Of a stretch of DNA of 64,000 nucleotides, positions 53,454 through 61,024 are shown piece after piece. Made by a program: the position numbers and the translations under genes. Every line of letters starts with the position of its first letter. Position 1 is the first letter of the stretch. Source of the stretch: Pasteurellaceae bacterium (GTDB lineage Bacteria > Pseudomonadota > Gammaproteobacteria > Enterobacterales > Pasteurellaceae); NCBI GenBank assembly GCA_900756155.1, contig CAAEJV010000036.1, positions 132,532 to 196,531 of the forward strand, read 5' to 3'. A model generated the notes under the pieces. That model saw nothing but the letters and a program-made list of their open reading frames with translations, did not search any database and was not told where the DNA came from.

Positions 53454-53726
53454 TTATTTAGATGGGGGAACGTAACCTTCAATATGCACATCTTTGCCTT
53501 CAAATAAGAAATTCACCATTTCTTCTTCTAATAATTTACGATGTTCGGCATTCATCATATTAAGTTTTTTCTCGTTCACTAACATGGTTTGTTTTTTGAT
53601 CCATTCGCCCCATGCTTGTTTACTAATTGAATTAAAAATACGTTTACCTAATTCACCGGGATACAGTTGAAAATCCAACCCTTCCGCATCTTGTTTCAAA
53701 TATTCGCAAAAAACGGTTCTAGCCAT
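53454..53726 (-). CDS. yggX: YggX, probable iron-trafficking / oxidative-stress protein
   Basis: A 90-residue cytoplasmic protein of the YggX family. MARTVFCEYLKQDAEGLDFQ carries the conserved cysteine (C7), and QAWGEWIKKQTMLVNEKKLNM is typical. In enterics YggX protects iron-sulfur clusters from oxidants, fitting its place beside the Fe-S enzyme MutY. Its start overlaps the mutY stop by eight bases; TAAGGAATT precedes the ATG. Confidence 0.95.
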   Translation of the reverse strand: MARTVFCEYLKQDAEGLDFQLYPGELGKRIFNSISKQAWGEWIKKQTMLVNEKKLNMMNAEHRKLLEEEMVNFLFEGKDVHIEGYVPPSK

Positions 53727-54837
53727 AATAATTCCTTACAAATTGCGTTAATAAATTTTTCACAGGCTGAGCTAACCCGATCTGTTCAGGTGACGTTGGA
53801 TCATACCAATATTTGACCGCACTTAATAGACCAGATTGAGATTCTTTTCCTTTTTCTGACAATTTTTTCCAATCTGAACGATCGCCCTCTTCAGATTTTC
53901 GATCAACTTCAACATAAATAGGATGAATGTCTAAGTGAAAATGGCTAAATGTATGACGGAAAGTTACCCATTCTTGATACTCGGCAATCCCTAGTTCTTT
54001 CAGATAACTCAGCAATGTTTGTTTATCATCAAACTGAGGAAAACAATACAACCCGCCCCATAAGCCTTTGCTTTCACGCTGTTCCAACCAGACTTTTCCT
54101 TGATAAGATAAAATCAAAAAATAACTCTGCTTTTCTGGCAACGATTTTTTGGGTTTCTTTCCAGGGAATTCTGTCCACTTTTCGAGTTTATTAGCTAAAC
54201 AATCGTTACTTAGAGGACAAAGATCGCATTTAGGTTTTGTTCGGGTACAAATTGCCGAACCGATATCCATCATTGCTTGATTAAATTCTGCGACTCTCGT
54301 TGTTGGTGTAACCTGTTCGCTCAACTGCCATAATTGATTTTCGACTTTCTTCTCGCCAGGCCAACCTTCTACTGCAAAATAACGAGAAAGCACACGTTTC
54401 ACATTACCGTCTAAAATCGGGTAAGGCTGATTTTGCACCGAAGATAAAATTGCGCCAGCTGTCGATCGCCCTACGCCCGTTAATGCCCAAACTTGCTCAA
54501 ATTGTGTAGGAAATTCGCCTTGATATTCATCTCTGATGGTTTGAGCGGCTTTATGCAAATTTCTCGCACGTGCGTAATAACCTAGTCCCGTCCACAGATG
54601 TAACACTTCATCTTGTGATGCATTAGCAAGTGCGGTCACATTGGGAAAGGTTTTAATAAAACGTTCAAAATAAGGAATGACCGTGGAAACTTGAGTCTGT
54701 TGTAACATCACTTCAGAAAGCCAAACACCATAAAGGGTTTTATTTTGCTGCCAAGGTAAATTTTTCCGCCCAAACTTTTCATACCATTGTAAAACAGAAT
54801 GGGCAAAAGGGGCATCAACAGAGGATTGGGCTAACAT
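53719..54837 (-). CDS. mutY: adenine DNA glycosylase
   Basis: A 372-residue repair enzyme removing adenine opposite 8-oxoguanine. The catalytic glutamate lies in SEVMLQQTQVSTVIPYFERF, the helix-hairpin-helix is LTGVGRSTAGAILS with the aspartate in PILDGNVKRVLSRY. The 4Fe-4S ligands are in CTRTKPKCDLCPLSNDC. A C-terminal NUDIX-like domain (about 230-360) recognises the damaged base. TAGGAAAGTT precedes the ATG. First gene of mutY-yggX-mltC; USS cores lie inside and just upstream. Confidence 0.96.
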   Translation of the reverse strand: MLAQSSVDAPFAHSVLQWYEKFGRKNLPWQQNKTLYGVWLSEVMLQQTQVSTVIPYFERFIKTFPNVTALANASQDEVLHLWTGLGYYARARNLHKAAQTIRDEYQGEFPTQFEQVWALTGVGRSTAGAILSSVQNQPYPILDGNVKRVLSRYFAVEGWPGEKKVENQLWQLSEQVTPTTRVAEFNQAMMDIGSAICTRTKPKCDLCPLSNDCLANKLEKWTEFPGKKPKKSLPEKQSYFLILSYQGKVWLEQRESKGLWGGLYCFPQFDDKQTLLSYLKELGIAEYQEWVTFRHTFSHFHLDIHPIYVEVDRKSEEGDRSDWKKLSEKGKESQSGLLSAVKYWYDPTSPEQIGLAQPVKNLLTQFVRNYYG

Positions 54838-54904
54838 AACTTTCCTAAAGTGCGGTCAAACTAAGCAAAAATTTTGCGATGATTCTATCACTAAAGCACA
54901 CCTC

Positions 54905-54932
54905 TTGATCAATTTGATTTTTTCAGTATAAT
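54905..54932 (+). promoter_or_regulatory. promoter of rpmE
   Basis: TTGATC (54905-54910), 16 bases, TATAAT (54927-54932). Start near 54939, leaving a leader of about 90 bases. Confidence 0.75.
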
Positions 54933-54938
54933 TCGCAG

Positions 54939-55029
54939 TCTATTTGGTGCCGGATTATCGGCGATTATTAACTCACGCGGTGTAAGTGGAAAGCATTTAT
55001 AGCGGCGTGGCTTCAATTTGAGGTTTTCT
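54939..55029 (+). promoter_or_regulatory. structured leader of rpmE, candidate L31 feedback element
   Basis: The leader can form GCCG-ATTAT-CGGC-type and CACGC/GCGTG pairings: GCCG with CGGC near 54959-54973 and CACGC with GCGTG across 54983-55010. L31 has been reported to regulate its own mRNA in enterics, and Haemophilus leaders may share the element. I judge it from pairing potential only. Confidence 0.4.
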
Positions 55030-55242
55030 ATGAAACAAGGTATTCATCCAGAATATAAAGAGATCACTGCAACTTGTTCTTGCGGTAACGTGATCAAAAC
55101 TCGTTCAACTTTAGGCAAAGACATCAACCTTGATGTGTGCGGTAGCTGCCACCCATTCTACACTGGTAAACAACGTGTTGTTGATACTGGTGGTCGTGTT
55201 GAACGCTTTAACAGCCGTTTCAAAATCCCAGGTACAAAATAA
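55030..55242 (+). CDS. rpmE: 50S ribosomal protein L31 (zinc-binding type)
   Basis: A 70-residue protein at the subunit interface. It has the four-cysteine zinc ribbon (CSC at residues 16-18, CGSC at about 37-40), so it is the zinc-containing form; the zinc-free paralogue rpmE2 is not in the window. The longest frame begins at TTG 55018; ATG 55030 (MKQGIHPEYKE) follows GAGG and matches the family start. Confidence 0.97.
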   Translation: MKQGIHPEYKEITATCSCGNVIKTRSTLGKDINLDVCGSCHPFYTGKQRVVDTGGRVERFNSRFKIPGTK

Positions 55243-55261
55243 TTTGAATCTGAGTGAAGAG

Positions 55262-55281
55262 AACCCTGCCTATGCAGGGTT
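55262..55281 (+). terminator. intrinsic terminator of rpmE
   Basis: AACCCTGC and GCAGGGTT pair around CTAT and are followed by TTTTATT. Confidence 0.92.
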
Positions 55282-55323
55282 TTTTATTATCTGAAATTCA
55301 CCATTTTTCAAATTCAATCAATA

Positions 55324-55355
55324 AAAAAGTGCGGTCAAAATTGACAGCACTTTTT
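55324..55355 (-). terminator. terminator of the siderophore receptor gene, decayed uptake-sequence pair
   Basis: AAAAAGTGC-G-GTCA and TGAC-A-GCACTTTTT pair with one G-A mismatch. The left arm is a perfect USS core, while the right arm has lost one base identity (ACAGCACTT), keeping the hairpin but not the uptake signal. Confidence 0.75.
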
Positions 55356-55376
55356 CTATCAGTTCTAAATGCTCAA

Positions 55377-57629
55377 TTAAAATGAATATTTTACTGTTGC
55401 ATAATACGCACGACCAGGTTCGTTATAAGTATGAGCATTGTAATTTGTACTGCTTGATGAACGATAAATGCGTTTATCAAATAAGTTACTTACGCCAACA
55501 CGAATGCTGATTGTGTCTTTCCAATTATAACCTGCACTTAATCCCCAAACTGCATAGCTACCAATATCTTCTGAGCCAGCAAGCTGATTAACATACTTGT
55601 CGTTACCATTTTCCATACGGTTTTCCGGATTTTTACGGGATTTTTGTTTACCGTATTGCGTATAGGTCAACATCGCATCCAAACTATCGGTGATTTGATA
55701 ACTTAAACTTGAATTCAAAGTATATTTCGGCACGATAGAAAGCGGGTTACCGGTATCTTTATTTTTGGTTTTGTGCATATAAGTGAAGTTATTTACCCAA
55801 TTTAATTTATCTTGGATCAATGGTAATGTCAGATTACCTTCAAAACCTTCAATTACTGCGCGGTTTGCGTTACCCCATTTATATACATAGTTTCCTAAGT
55901 TAGTTAAACCGATAAATTCACCATCAGACACGATTTTGTTACGATAGTCATTACGGAAGTAAGCCACAGAAGCAAGAAGTCCGTCTTTATCATATTCAAT
56001 ACCGATTTCTTTATTCCAGCTAGTTTCCGGTTTGATATCGCTATTACCTTGGAAATAACAAGTTTTCTTATTCGGTACATTCGTTGGACAACCTTGACCT
56101 AAAGTAAACAACAAGTAATTCGGGTTAGTTTGATAAAGGTTTGGTGCTTTATAAGCTCTTGCAATGCCACCTTTGATTTTCCAATCATCGTTGAGACTTT
56201 GTAAGAAGTTTAAACCACCACTTAGATTAGAACCTGAATAGGTGTTGTAATCATAACGCAAAGACGGCGTTAGGATGGTAGATTGGGTTGCTGAAATATT
56301 ATCTTCAACAAATACTGCCCATTCAGTTTGACTGCTATGACCACCTCGTGCATTTGAGATGCCGGTTGGTAGGCGTTCTTTCAAATCATAAAGCACCTTC
56401 CCAGTCTTGTCTCGTCGTCCGCCGAGTAACTGCGTCATAGAAGCGTCATCGTCTAAACTGCTGTGTGCACCTTCAAAACCAACGGTCAGCATTTGATCTA
56501 CACCCAAGGTAAATGGAATATAGAATTCTGAACTAAAACGCGTATTTTTAAGAATAGAATCGGTAAAAGCTGATGTACTAGAATAACTGCCCTCTGGACC
56601 ACCCGCTAAGTATTCTGGTAAACGGCTGTTTTTAGTTTTATCAAAAGTAATATAAGTTTTATTGTCAAAATGATCGAATTTACCTTCATAGGTTAAAGCA
56701 TAGTTCTGACGATATAAACGAGCAGTTTCAGCTTTACTTCCTGCCAAGGTTTTGGTTTCAGGATAGTTTTTATTATTGTAAAGCCCTGCTGAGCTATTTT
56801 GTGTATCACCATTATAAATATTACCTTGACGGCTAAAACCGGAATCCAAGGTTAATTTATTTTTCTCATTGATATTCCACACTAAACGGCCATTAATATC
56901 TTTATTACGTACACCTTCACGACCGGCAATTGCAGGATCGCCATTAATACCGACTTCATCCGCTTGTGTTTTGTTCCAGTTACCATATAAACGGAATTGC
57001 AATACATCTTTAATTAACGCACCACTTAGATTAAAACCGACACGGTTCGTTGCACCTTCATCGCTGTCTTCTGGTTGATTGGTGTAATAGCTTAAGCTAC
57101 CGTGTAAATCATTGGTAACAGGTTTAGTGATGATATTCACCACCCCACCCATTGCACCTGAACCATAGCGTGCTGCTGAAGGACCACGTAATACTTCAAT
57201 TTTTTCAATCGCTTCAACCGGCACCCAGTTGCTGTCACCACGAGAGTTACGTTCACCACGCACACCATAACGTTCTGCATTACGAGAGGTGACTGGTTTA
57301 CCGTCCACTAAAATCAATGTATTTTCAGGTCCCATACCGCGAATATCAATTTGACGTTTATTTCCGCGTTGTCCTGTGGATGAGTTACCCGTCAAATTCA
57401 CACCTGGCATAGTACGTAATACTTCAGAAATATCATTTGTCGCAGGGCGTTTTTCTAAATCTTTTGCCGTCACAAGAGAAGAACCAAGCGATTGTTTTAC
57501 CTGATCTTCCGCAGTAACTTTAATTTCCTCAAGTTTCTCTTCTGCATGAGAATAGTTTGAAAAAAGTGCGATTGTTAACGCACTAAATGCGAAGAATGAT
57601 GTTGTTTTTAAATGATTGGATTTATACAT
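55377..57629 (-). CDS. TonB-dependent catecholate siderophore receptor, FepA/BfeA-type
   Basis: A 750-residue outer-membrane receptor. The signal peptide (about residues 1-29) ends SHAEE. The TonB box region (EEIKVTA) and plug domain (about 40-190) contain GQRGNKRQIDIRGMGPENT and RGPSAARYGSGAMGGVVNIITK, very close to FepA of E. coli. The 22-strand barrel includes RAYKAPNLYQTNPNY and GQGCPTN, and ends in a terminal phenylalanine (YATVKYSF). It probably imports ferric enterobactin-like siderophores. The longest frame begins at 57707; ATG 57629 follows AGGAGAG and starts the true signal. A Fur-like box lies upstream. No siderophore synthesis or transport operon is adjacent. Confidence 0.92.
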   Translation of the reverse strand: MYKSNHLKTTSFFAFSALTIALFSNYSHAEEKLEEIKVTAEDQVKQSLGSSLVTAKDLEKRPATNDISEVLRTMPGVNLTGNSSTGQRGNKRQIDIRGMGPENTLILVDGKPVTSRNAERYGVRGERNSRGDSNWVPVEAIEKIEVLRGPSAARYGSGAMGGVVNIITKPVTNDLHGSLSYYTNQPEDSDEGATNRVGFNLSGALIKDVLQFRLYGNWNKTQADEVGINGDPAIAGREGVRNKDINGRLVWNINEKNKLTLDSGFSRQGNIYNGDTQNSSAGLYNNKNYPETKTLAGSKAETARLYRQNYALTYEGKFDHFDNKTYITFDKTKNSRLPEYLAGGPEGSYSSTSAFTDSILKNTRFSSEFYIPFTLGVDQMLTVGFEGAHSSLDDDASMTQLLGGRRDKTGKVLYDLKERLPTGISNARGGHSSQTEWAVFVEDNISATQSTILTPSLRYDYNTYSGSNLSGGLNFLQSLNDDWKIKGGIARAYKAPNLYQTNPNYLLFTLGQGCPTNVPNKKTCYFQGNSDIKPETSWNKEIGIEYDKDGLLASVAYFRNDYRNKIVSDGEFIGLTNLGNYVYKWGNANRAVIEGFEGNLTLPLIQDKLNWVNNFTYMHKTKNKDTGNPLSIVPKYTLNSSLSYQITDSLDAMLTYTQYGKQKSRKNPENRMENGNDKYVNQLAGSEDIGSYAVWGLSAGYNWKDTISIRVGVSNLFDKRIYRSSSSTNYNAHTYNEPGRAYYATVKYSF

Positions 57630-57697
57630 TGAAATGCTCTCCTGGCATATGTGGAATAAATAATGCCCGAGAATTCTAGTACAATATAATTTTGGTG

Positions 57698-57720
57698 TAA
57701 ATAACAATTCTTATCATTTT
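57698..57720 (-). promoter_or_regulatory. Fur-like box upstream of the siderophore receptor
   Basis: On the reverse strand AATGATAAGAATTGTTATT resembles the Fur consensus (7-1-7 pattern TGATAAT-N-ATTATCA, about 11 of 14). It is about 70 bases before the ATG. Iron repression through Fur is expected for such receptors. Confidence 0.55.
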
Positions 57721-57825
57721 TATTGAATTTAAATAAAATACCTAAATTTTTGACCGCACTTTCTTGCAATCCCAATAAATTCTAGTATTATTCACGGCTC
57801 GCCAATTTGGCGGATTTATTTCTCA

Positions 57826-57864
57826 TGTCGGGTTCCCTACCCCCGATTAACCAACTAAAAAGGT
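57826..57864 (+). promoter_or_regulatory. preQ1 class I riboswitch controlling yhhQ translation
   Basis: TCGGG (57828-57832) pairs with CCCGA (57842-57846) around the loop TTCCCTACC. An A-rich tail TTAACCAACTAAAAAGG follows, whose GG can pair with loop cytosines in the pseudoknot. This is the layout of preQ1-I aptamers (for example the Thermoanaerobacter tail TTAACAAAACAAGG). The terminal AAGG is also the Shine-Dalgarno sequence of yhhQ, seven bases before its ATG, so ligand binding should block translation. A short hairpin (CGCC/GGCG, near 57801-57812) lies upstream. Confidence 0.9.
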
Positions 57865-57870
57865 CTTAAA

Positions 57871-58578
57871 ATGAAAATTAATACTCCAATCTTCAATGAT
57901 CAACAAAAACGTTTTGCTTTAATTTTATTAAGCTTATTTCACATCTTCATCATCACAGCCAGTAACTATTTCGTTCAAATTCCATTTGAAATCAATTTAA
58001 AATTGACCGCACTTGGTTTTGCTGATGATTTCTCATTCCACAGCACATGGGGCACACTCACTTTCCCATTTATTTTCTTAGCTACTGATTTAACGGTACG
58101 TGTATTTGGGGCGAAAGAAGCGCGTTGGATCATCTTTATCGTGATGATTCCAGCGCTTATCGTGAGTTATATTGTTTCGGTTGTTTTCTCTAATGGACAA
58201 TATCAAGGCTTAGGTGCATTAAGTGAATTCAATATGTTTGTTTTCCGTATTGCGTTCGCCAGCTTCTGTGCTTATGTTTTCGGACAATTATTAGATGTGT
58301 TAGTATTCAACCGCTTACGCCAATTAAAAACGTGGTGGATTGCTCCGAGCAGCTCAATGACATTTGGTTCCCTAGCCGATACCTTTATGTTCTTTTGTGT
58401 AGCATTTTATAAAAGTAGTGATCCATTTATGGCAGAACATTGGTTTAGCCTTGGATTCGTCGATTACTTATTTAAATTATTTGTCGGCATTGTCTTGTTT
58501 GTTCCCGCTTATGGCGTGGTACTCAGCATGATTTTGCGTAAACTTCAATCTCTCGCAAGCTCTCGCCAGTTTGCTTAA
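57871..58578 (+). CDS. yhhQ: queuosine precursor transporter YhhQ
   Basis: A 235-residue VUT/YhhQ-family membrane protein with about six helices. The family imports preQ0 or preQ1 for queuosine synthesis in tRNA. Signatures include TASNYFVQIPFEI, FIFLATDLTVRVFGAKEARW, and FGQLLDVLVFNRLR with SSSMTFGSLADTFMFF. The upstream preQ1 riboswitch is strong contextual support. It is followed after 14 bases by an MFS gene with its own Shine-Dalgarno sequence. Confidence 0.95.
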   Translation: MKINTPIFNDQQKRFALILLSLFHIFIITASNYFVQIPFEINLKLTALGFADDFSFHSTWGTLTFPFIFLATDLTVRVFGAKEARWIIFIVMIPALIVSYIVSVVFSNGQYQGLGALSEFNMFVFRIAFASFCAYVFGQLLDVLVFNRLRQLKTWWIAPSSSMTFGSLADTFMFFCVAFYKSSDPFMAEHWFSLGFVDYLFKLFVGIVLFVPAYGVVLSMILRKLQSLASSRQFA

Positions 58579-58592
58579 CTTAAGGAAATAAA

Positions 58593-59909
58593 ATGACTGA
58601 AACCCTTTCTCTTAGAGCCAAAATAGAACAAAGCCCAATGGGGGCTTATCAATGGATGATTGTGGTAATGGCTGCCATCATGAATTTACTTGACGGCTTC
58701 GATGTATTAGCCCTCGCCTTCACCGCAACAGCCATTCGTGGCGAATTTGGCCTCACGGGAATTGAGTTAGGTTATTTATTAAGTGCCGGCTTATTTGGGA
58801 TGACTGCCGGCTCGCTTTTTCTTGCACCACTTGCGGATAAAATTGGTCGCCGCCCATTGTTATTAATGGCAGTATCACTCTCCGCTATCGGTATGTTAGG
58901 CTCGGCGTTTATCTCACAATATCAATGGCTCGGTTTCTGGCGCGTTATCACCGGGCTTGGTGTCGGCGGTATTTTAGTGGGCACAAACGTGATCACCAGC
59001 GAATATTCATCTCGTAAATGGCGTAGCTTTGCGATCAGTGTCTATGCAGCAGGATTTGGTATCGGTGCGGTATTAGGTGGTATGTTTGCCGTGATGCTAC
59101 AAGGTGAATATGGCTGGCGTTCTGTGTTCCTAGCAGGTGCTATCTTAACCGGTTTACTCTTAGTCATTTTATTTATTTGGTTACCGGAATCCATTGATTT
59201 CCTCACCTCCAAACAACCTAAAAATGCAGAAGTGCGGTTAAATTTAATCGCAAAAAAAATTGGTTTAGCCGGTGATTGGAAACTTCCAGAAAAAGCAGAA
59301 AAAATTAAGACTAAATTACCTATTAGCCAATTATTCAGCGAAAAATACTTACATTCTACCCTGTTAATTTGGACGGCTTTCTTTGCAATCATGTTCAGCT
59401 TCTATTTTATCAGCTCATGGACGCCAGCCTTATTAAAAGAAGCGGGCATGACGACAGAGCAAAGTGTGAGCGTCGGAATGATGATCTCATTAGGGGGCAC
59501 TTGTGGCGCCTTAATCTATGGCTTACTGGCTAGCCGTTGGACAGCACGAGGCGTGTTAATTTTATTCACTGTCTTATCTTCCGCAGCGATCATCACCTTT
59601 ATCTTATCCTCTTCCGTTTTATGGATTGCGATGGTATTCGGTATTTTAGTTGGTGCACTCATGAATGGCTGTATCAGTGGTCTTTATACCTTAAACCCAC
59701 TTACTTATGATGCCGATATTCGTAGCACCGGTGTAGGCTGGTCGATTGGTATCGGTCGTATTGGTGCAATTCTTGCTCCAACGATTGCGGGTCAATTATT
59801 AGATATGGGCTGGGATAAACAGAGTTTATATGTGGGTGTTGGCTTTGTGATGTTGATCTCAACAGTCGCACTCTTTTTCTTAAAAAACCGCTCCGAAATT
59901 AAAGCATAA
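58593..59909 (+). CDS. MFS transporter of the aromatic acid:H+ symporter type, cotranscribed with yhhQ
   Basis: A 438-residue protein with twelve membrane helices. The loop 2-3 motif GxLADKIGRRP (LAPLADKIGRRPLLL, about residues 78-92) and LLDGFDVLALAFTATAI (about 32-48) are those of the AAHS family (PcaK, BenK, MhpT). A central loop at about 205-245 carries a USS core. Aromatic acid degradation genes are absent here. Sitting 14 bases behind yhhQ under a preQ1 riboswitch, it might carry a queuosine-related base or nucleoside, which would be new. The family assignment is firm; the substrate is not. Confidence 0.85.
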   Translation: MTETLSLRAKIEQSPMGAYQWMIVVMAAIMNLLDGFDVLALAFTATAIRGEFGLTGIELGYLLSAGLFGMTAGSLFLAPLADKIGRRPLLLMAVSLSAIGMLGSAFISQYQWLGFWRVITGLGVGGILVGTNVITSEYSSRKWRSFAISVYAAGFGIGAVLGGMFAVMLQGEYGWRSVFLAGAILTGLLLVILFIWLPESIDFLTSKQPKNAEVRLNLIAKKIGLAGDWKLPEKAEKIKTKLPISQLFSEKYLHSTLLIWTAFFAIMFSFYFISSWTPALLKEAGMTTEQSVSVGMMISLGGTCGALIYGLLASRWTARGVLILFTVLSSAAIITFILSSSVLWIAMVFGILVGALMNGCISGLYTLNPLTYDADIRSTGVGWSIGIGRIGAILAPTIAGQLLDMGWDKQSLYVGVGFVMLISTVALFFLKNRSEIKA

Positions 59910-59925
59910 TCTTAAAAAATATAGC

Positions 59926-59950
59926 AAAAGGCGTGATAACCACGCCTTTT
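59926..59950 (+). terminator. terminator of yhhQ-MFS
   Basis: AAAAGGCGTG and CACGCCTTTT pair around ATAAC and are followed by TTATTA. Confidence 0.9.
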
Positions 59951-60128
59951 TTATTAACTTAATAAAGTGCTCATCCCTAGCCTTCAGATCAGAAAGATTT
60001 TCAGGTTATTTTATGTAACATTTTCTTCTAAAAATCCTTTGTTATCCATCTTGAATTTCAACGCATTATGGTGTTAAATCAGCACACATTATAAGGTTAT
60101 AAAATATAAAAATAAGTTGTAGGAATTT

Positions 60129-60956
60129 ATGTGCCAATTACTCGGAATGAACTGTAATACACCGACGGATATTGTCTTTTCTTTTGAAGGTTTCCGTCGT
60201 CGTGCTGGTCTTACTGACTGCCATTCAGATGGCTTCGGTATCGCTTTTTTTGAAGGTCGTGGTGTGCGTATTTTTCGCGATAACCATGCTGCATCACAAT
60301 CCCCTATTGCGGATTGTGTAAAACAATACAAAATTAAATCGCTCAATGTGATTGCTCACATTCGTAAAGCCACGCAAGGCGGTGTGACCATTGAAAACAC
60401 CCATCCTTTTATTCGTGAAATTTGGGGACAAAACTGGGTATTTGCTCACAACGGTAATTTAAAAGACTTACCGGATATGTCTGAGAGTTTCTGCCAGCCT
60501 ATTGGCTCAACTGATTCAGAAACGGCATTTTGTTATATGGCGGAATATTTGAAAAATCGCTTCCGTCGCAAACCGTCTGAAATGGAAATTTTTGAAGCTA
60601 TCCAAGACATTACCAAAGAGCTCTCACAAAAAGGCACCTTTAACTTCATTCTTTCAAACGGAGAATGGATGATTGCCCACTGCTCAACCAATTTGCATTA
60701 CTTAACACGTAAAGCCCCTTTTGGTAAAGCACACCGCATTGATGATGATGGTGTCATCGATTTTAATGATTACGCAAAAGATGGCGACAAAGTCACCATT
60801 ATTACGACGTTCCCTCTCACCAAAGATGAACCTTGGGTTAAAATGGAACATGGTGGTTTCGTATTCTTCAAAGAAGGTGACAAAATTGCTGAGGTCGTCG
60901 GTGTGGCTAAAGAAATGGAAGATGATGGCACATTAGGCAATCGTGCAGCAGCCTAA
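60129..60956 (+). CDS. yafJ: class II glutamine amidotransferase, YafJ family
   Basis: A 275-residue Ntn-hydrolase-type protein. The initiating Met is followed directly by Cys2, the expected nucleophile (MCQLLGMNCNTP). HIRKATQGGVTIENTHPF and WVFAHNGNL are the GATase_4 glutamine-site motifs, and STDSETAFCYM is the family signature. No synthetase domain is fused, so the acceptor is unknown. AGGAATTT precedes the ATG. Monocistronic, ending in a USS terminator shared with gor. Confidence 0.88.
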   Translation: MCQLLGMNCNTPTDIVFSFEGFRRRAGLTDCHSDGFGIAFFEGRGVRIFRDNHAASQSPIADCVKQYKIKSLNVIAHIRKATQGGVTIENTHPFIREIWGQNWVFAHNGNLKDLPDMSESFCQPIGSTDSETAFCYMAEYLKNRFRRKPSEMEIFEAIQDITKELSQKGTFNFILSNGEWMIAHCSTNLHYLTRKAPFGKAHRIDDDGVIDFNDYAKDGDKVTIITTFPLTKDEPWVKMEHGGFVFFKEGDKIAEVVGVAKEMEDDGTLGNRAAA

Positions 60957-60970
60957 TAACAAATATCAAT

Positions 60971-61014
60971 AAAAAGTGCGGTCAAAAACATCAGAGATTT
61001 TAACCGCACTTTTT
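60971..61014. terminator. inverted uptake-sequence pair between yafJ and gor
   Basis: AAAAAGTGCGGT and ACCGCACTTTTT form a 12-bp stem across a 20-base loop, flanked by T-runs in both directions. This is the last USS core in the window. Confidence 0.8.
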
Positions 61015-61024
61015 TTATCTGCAA

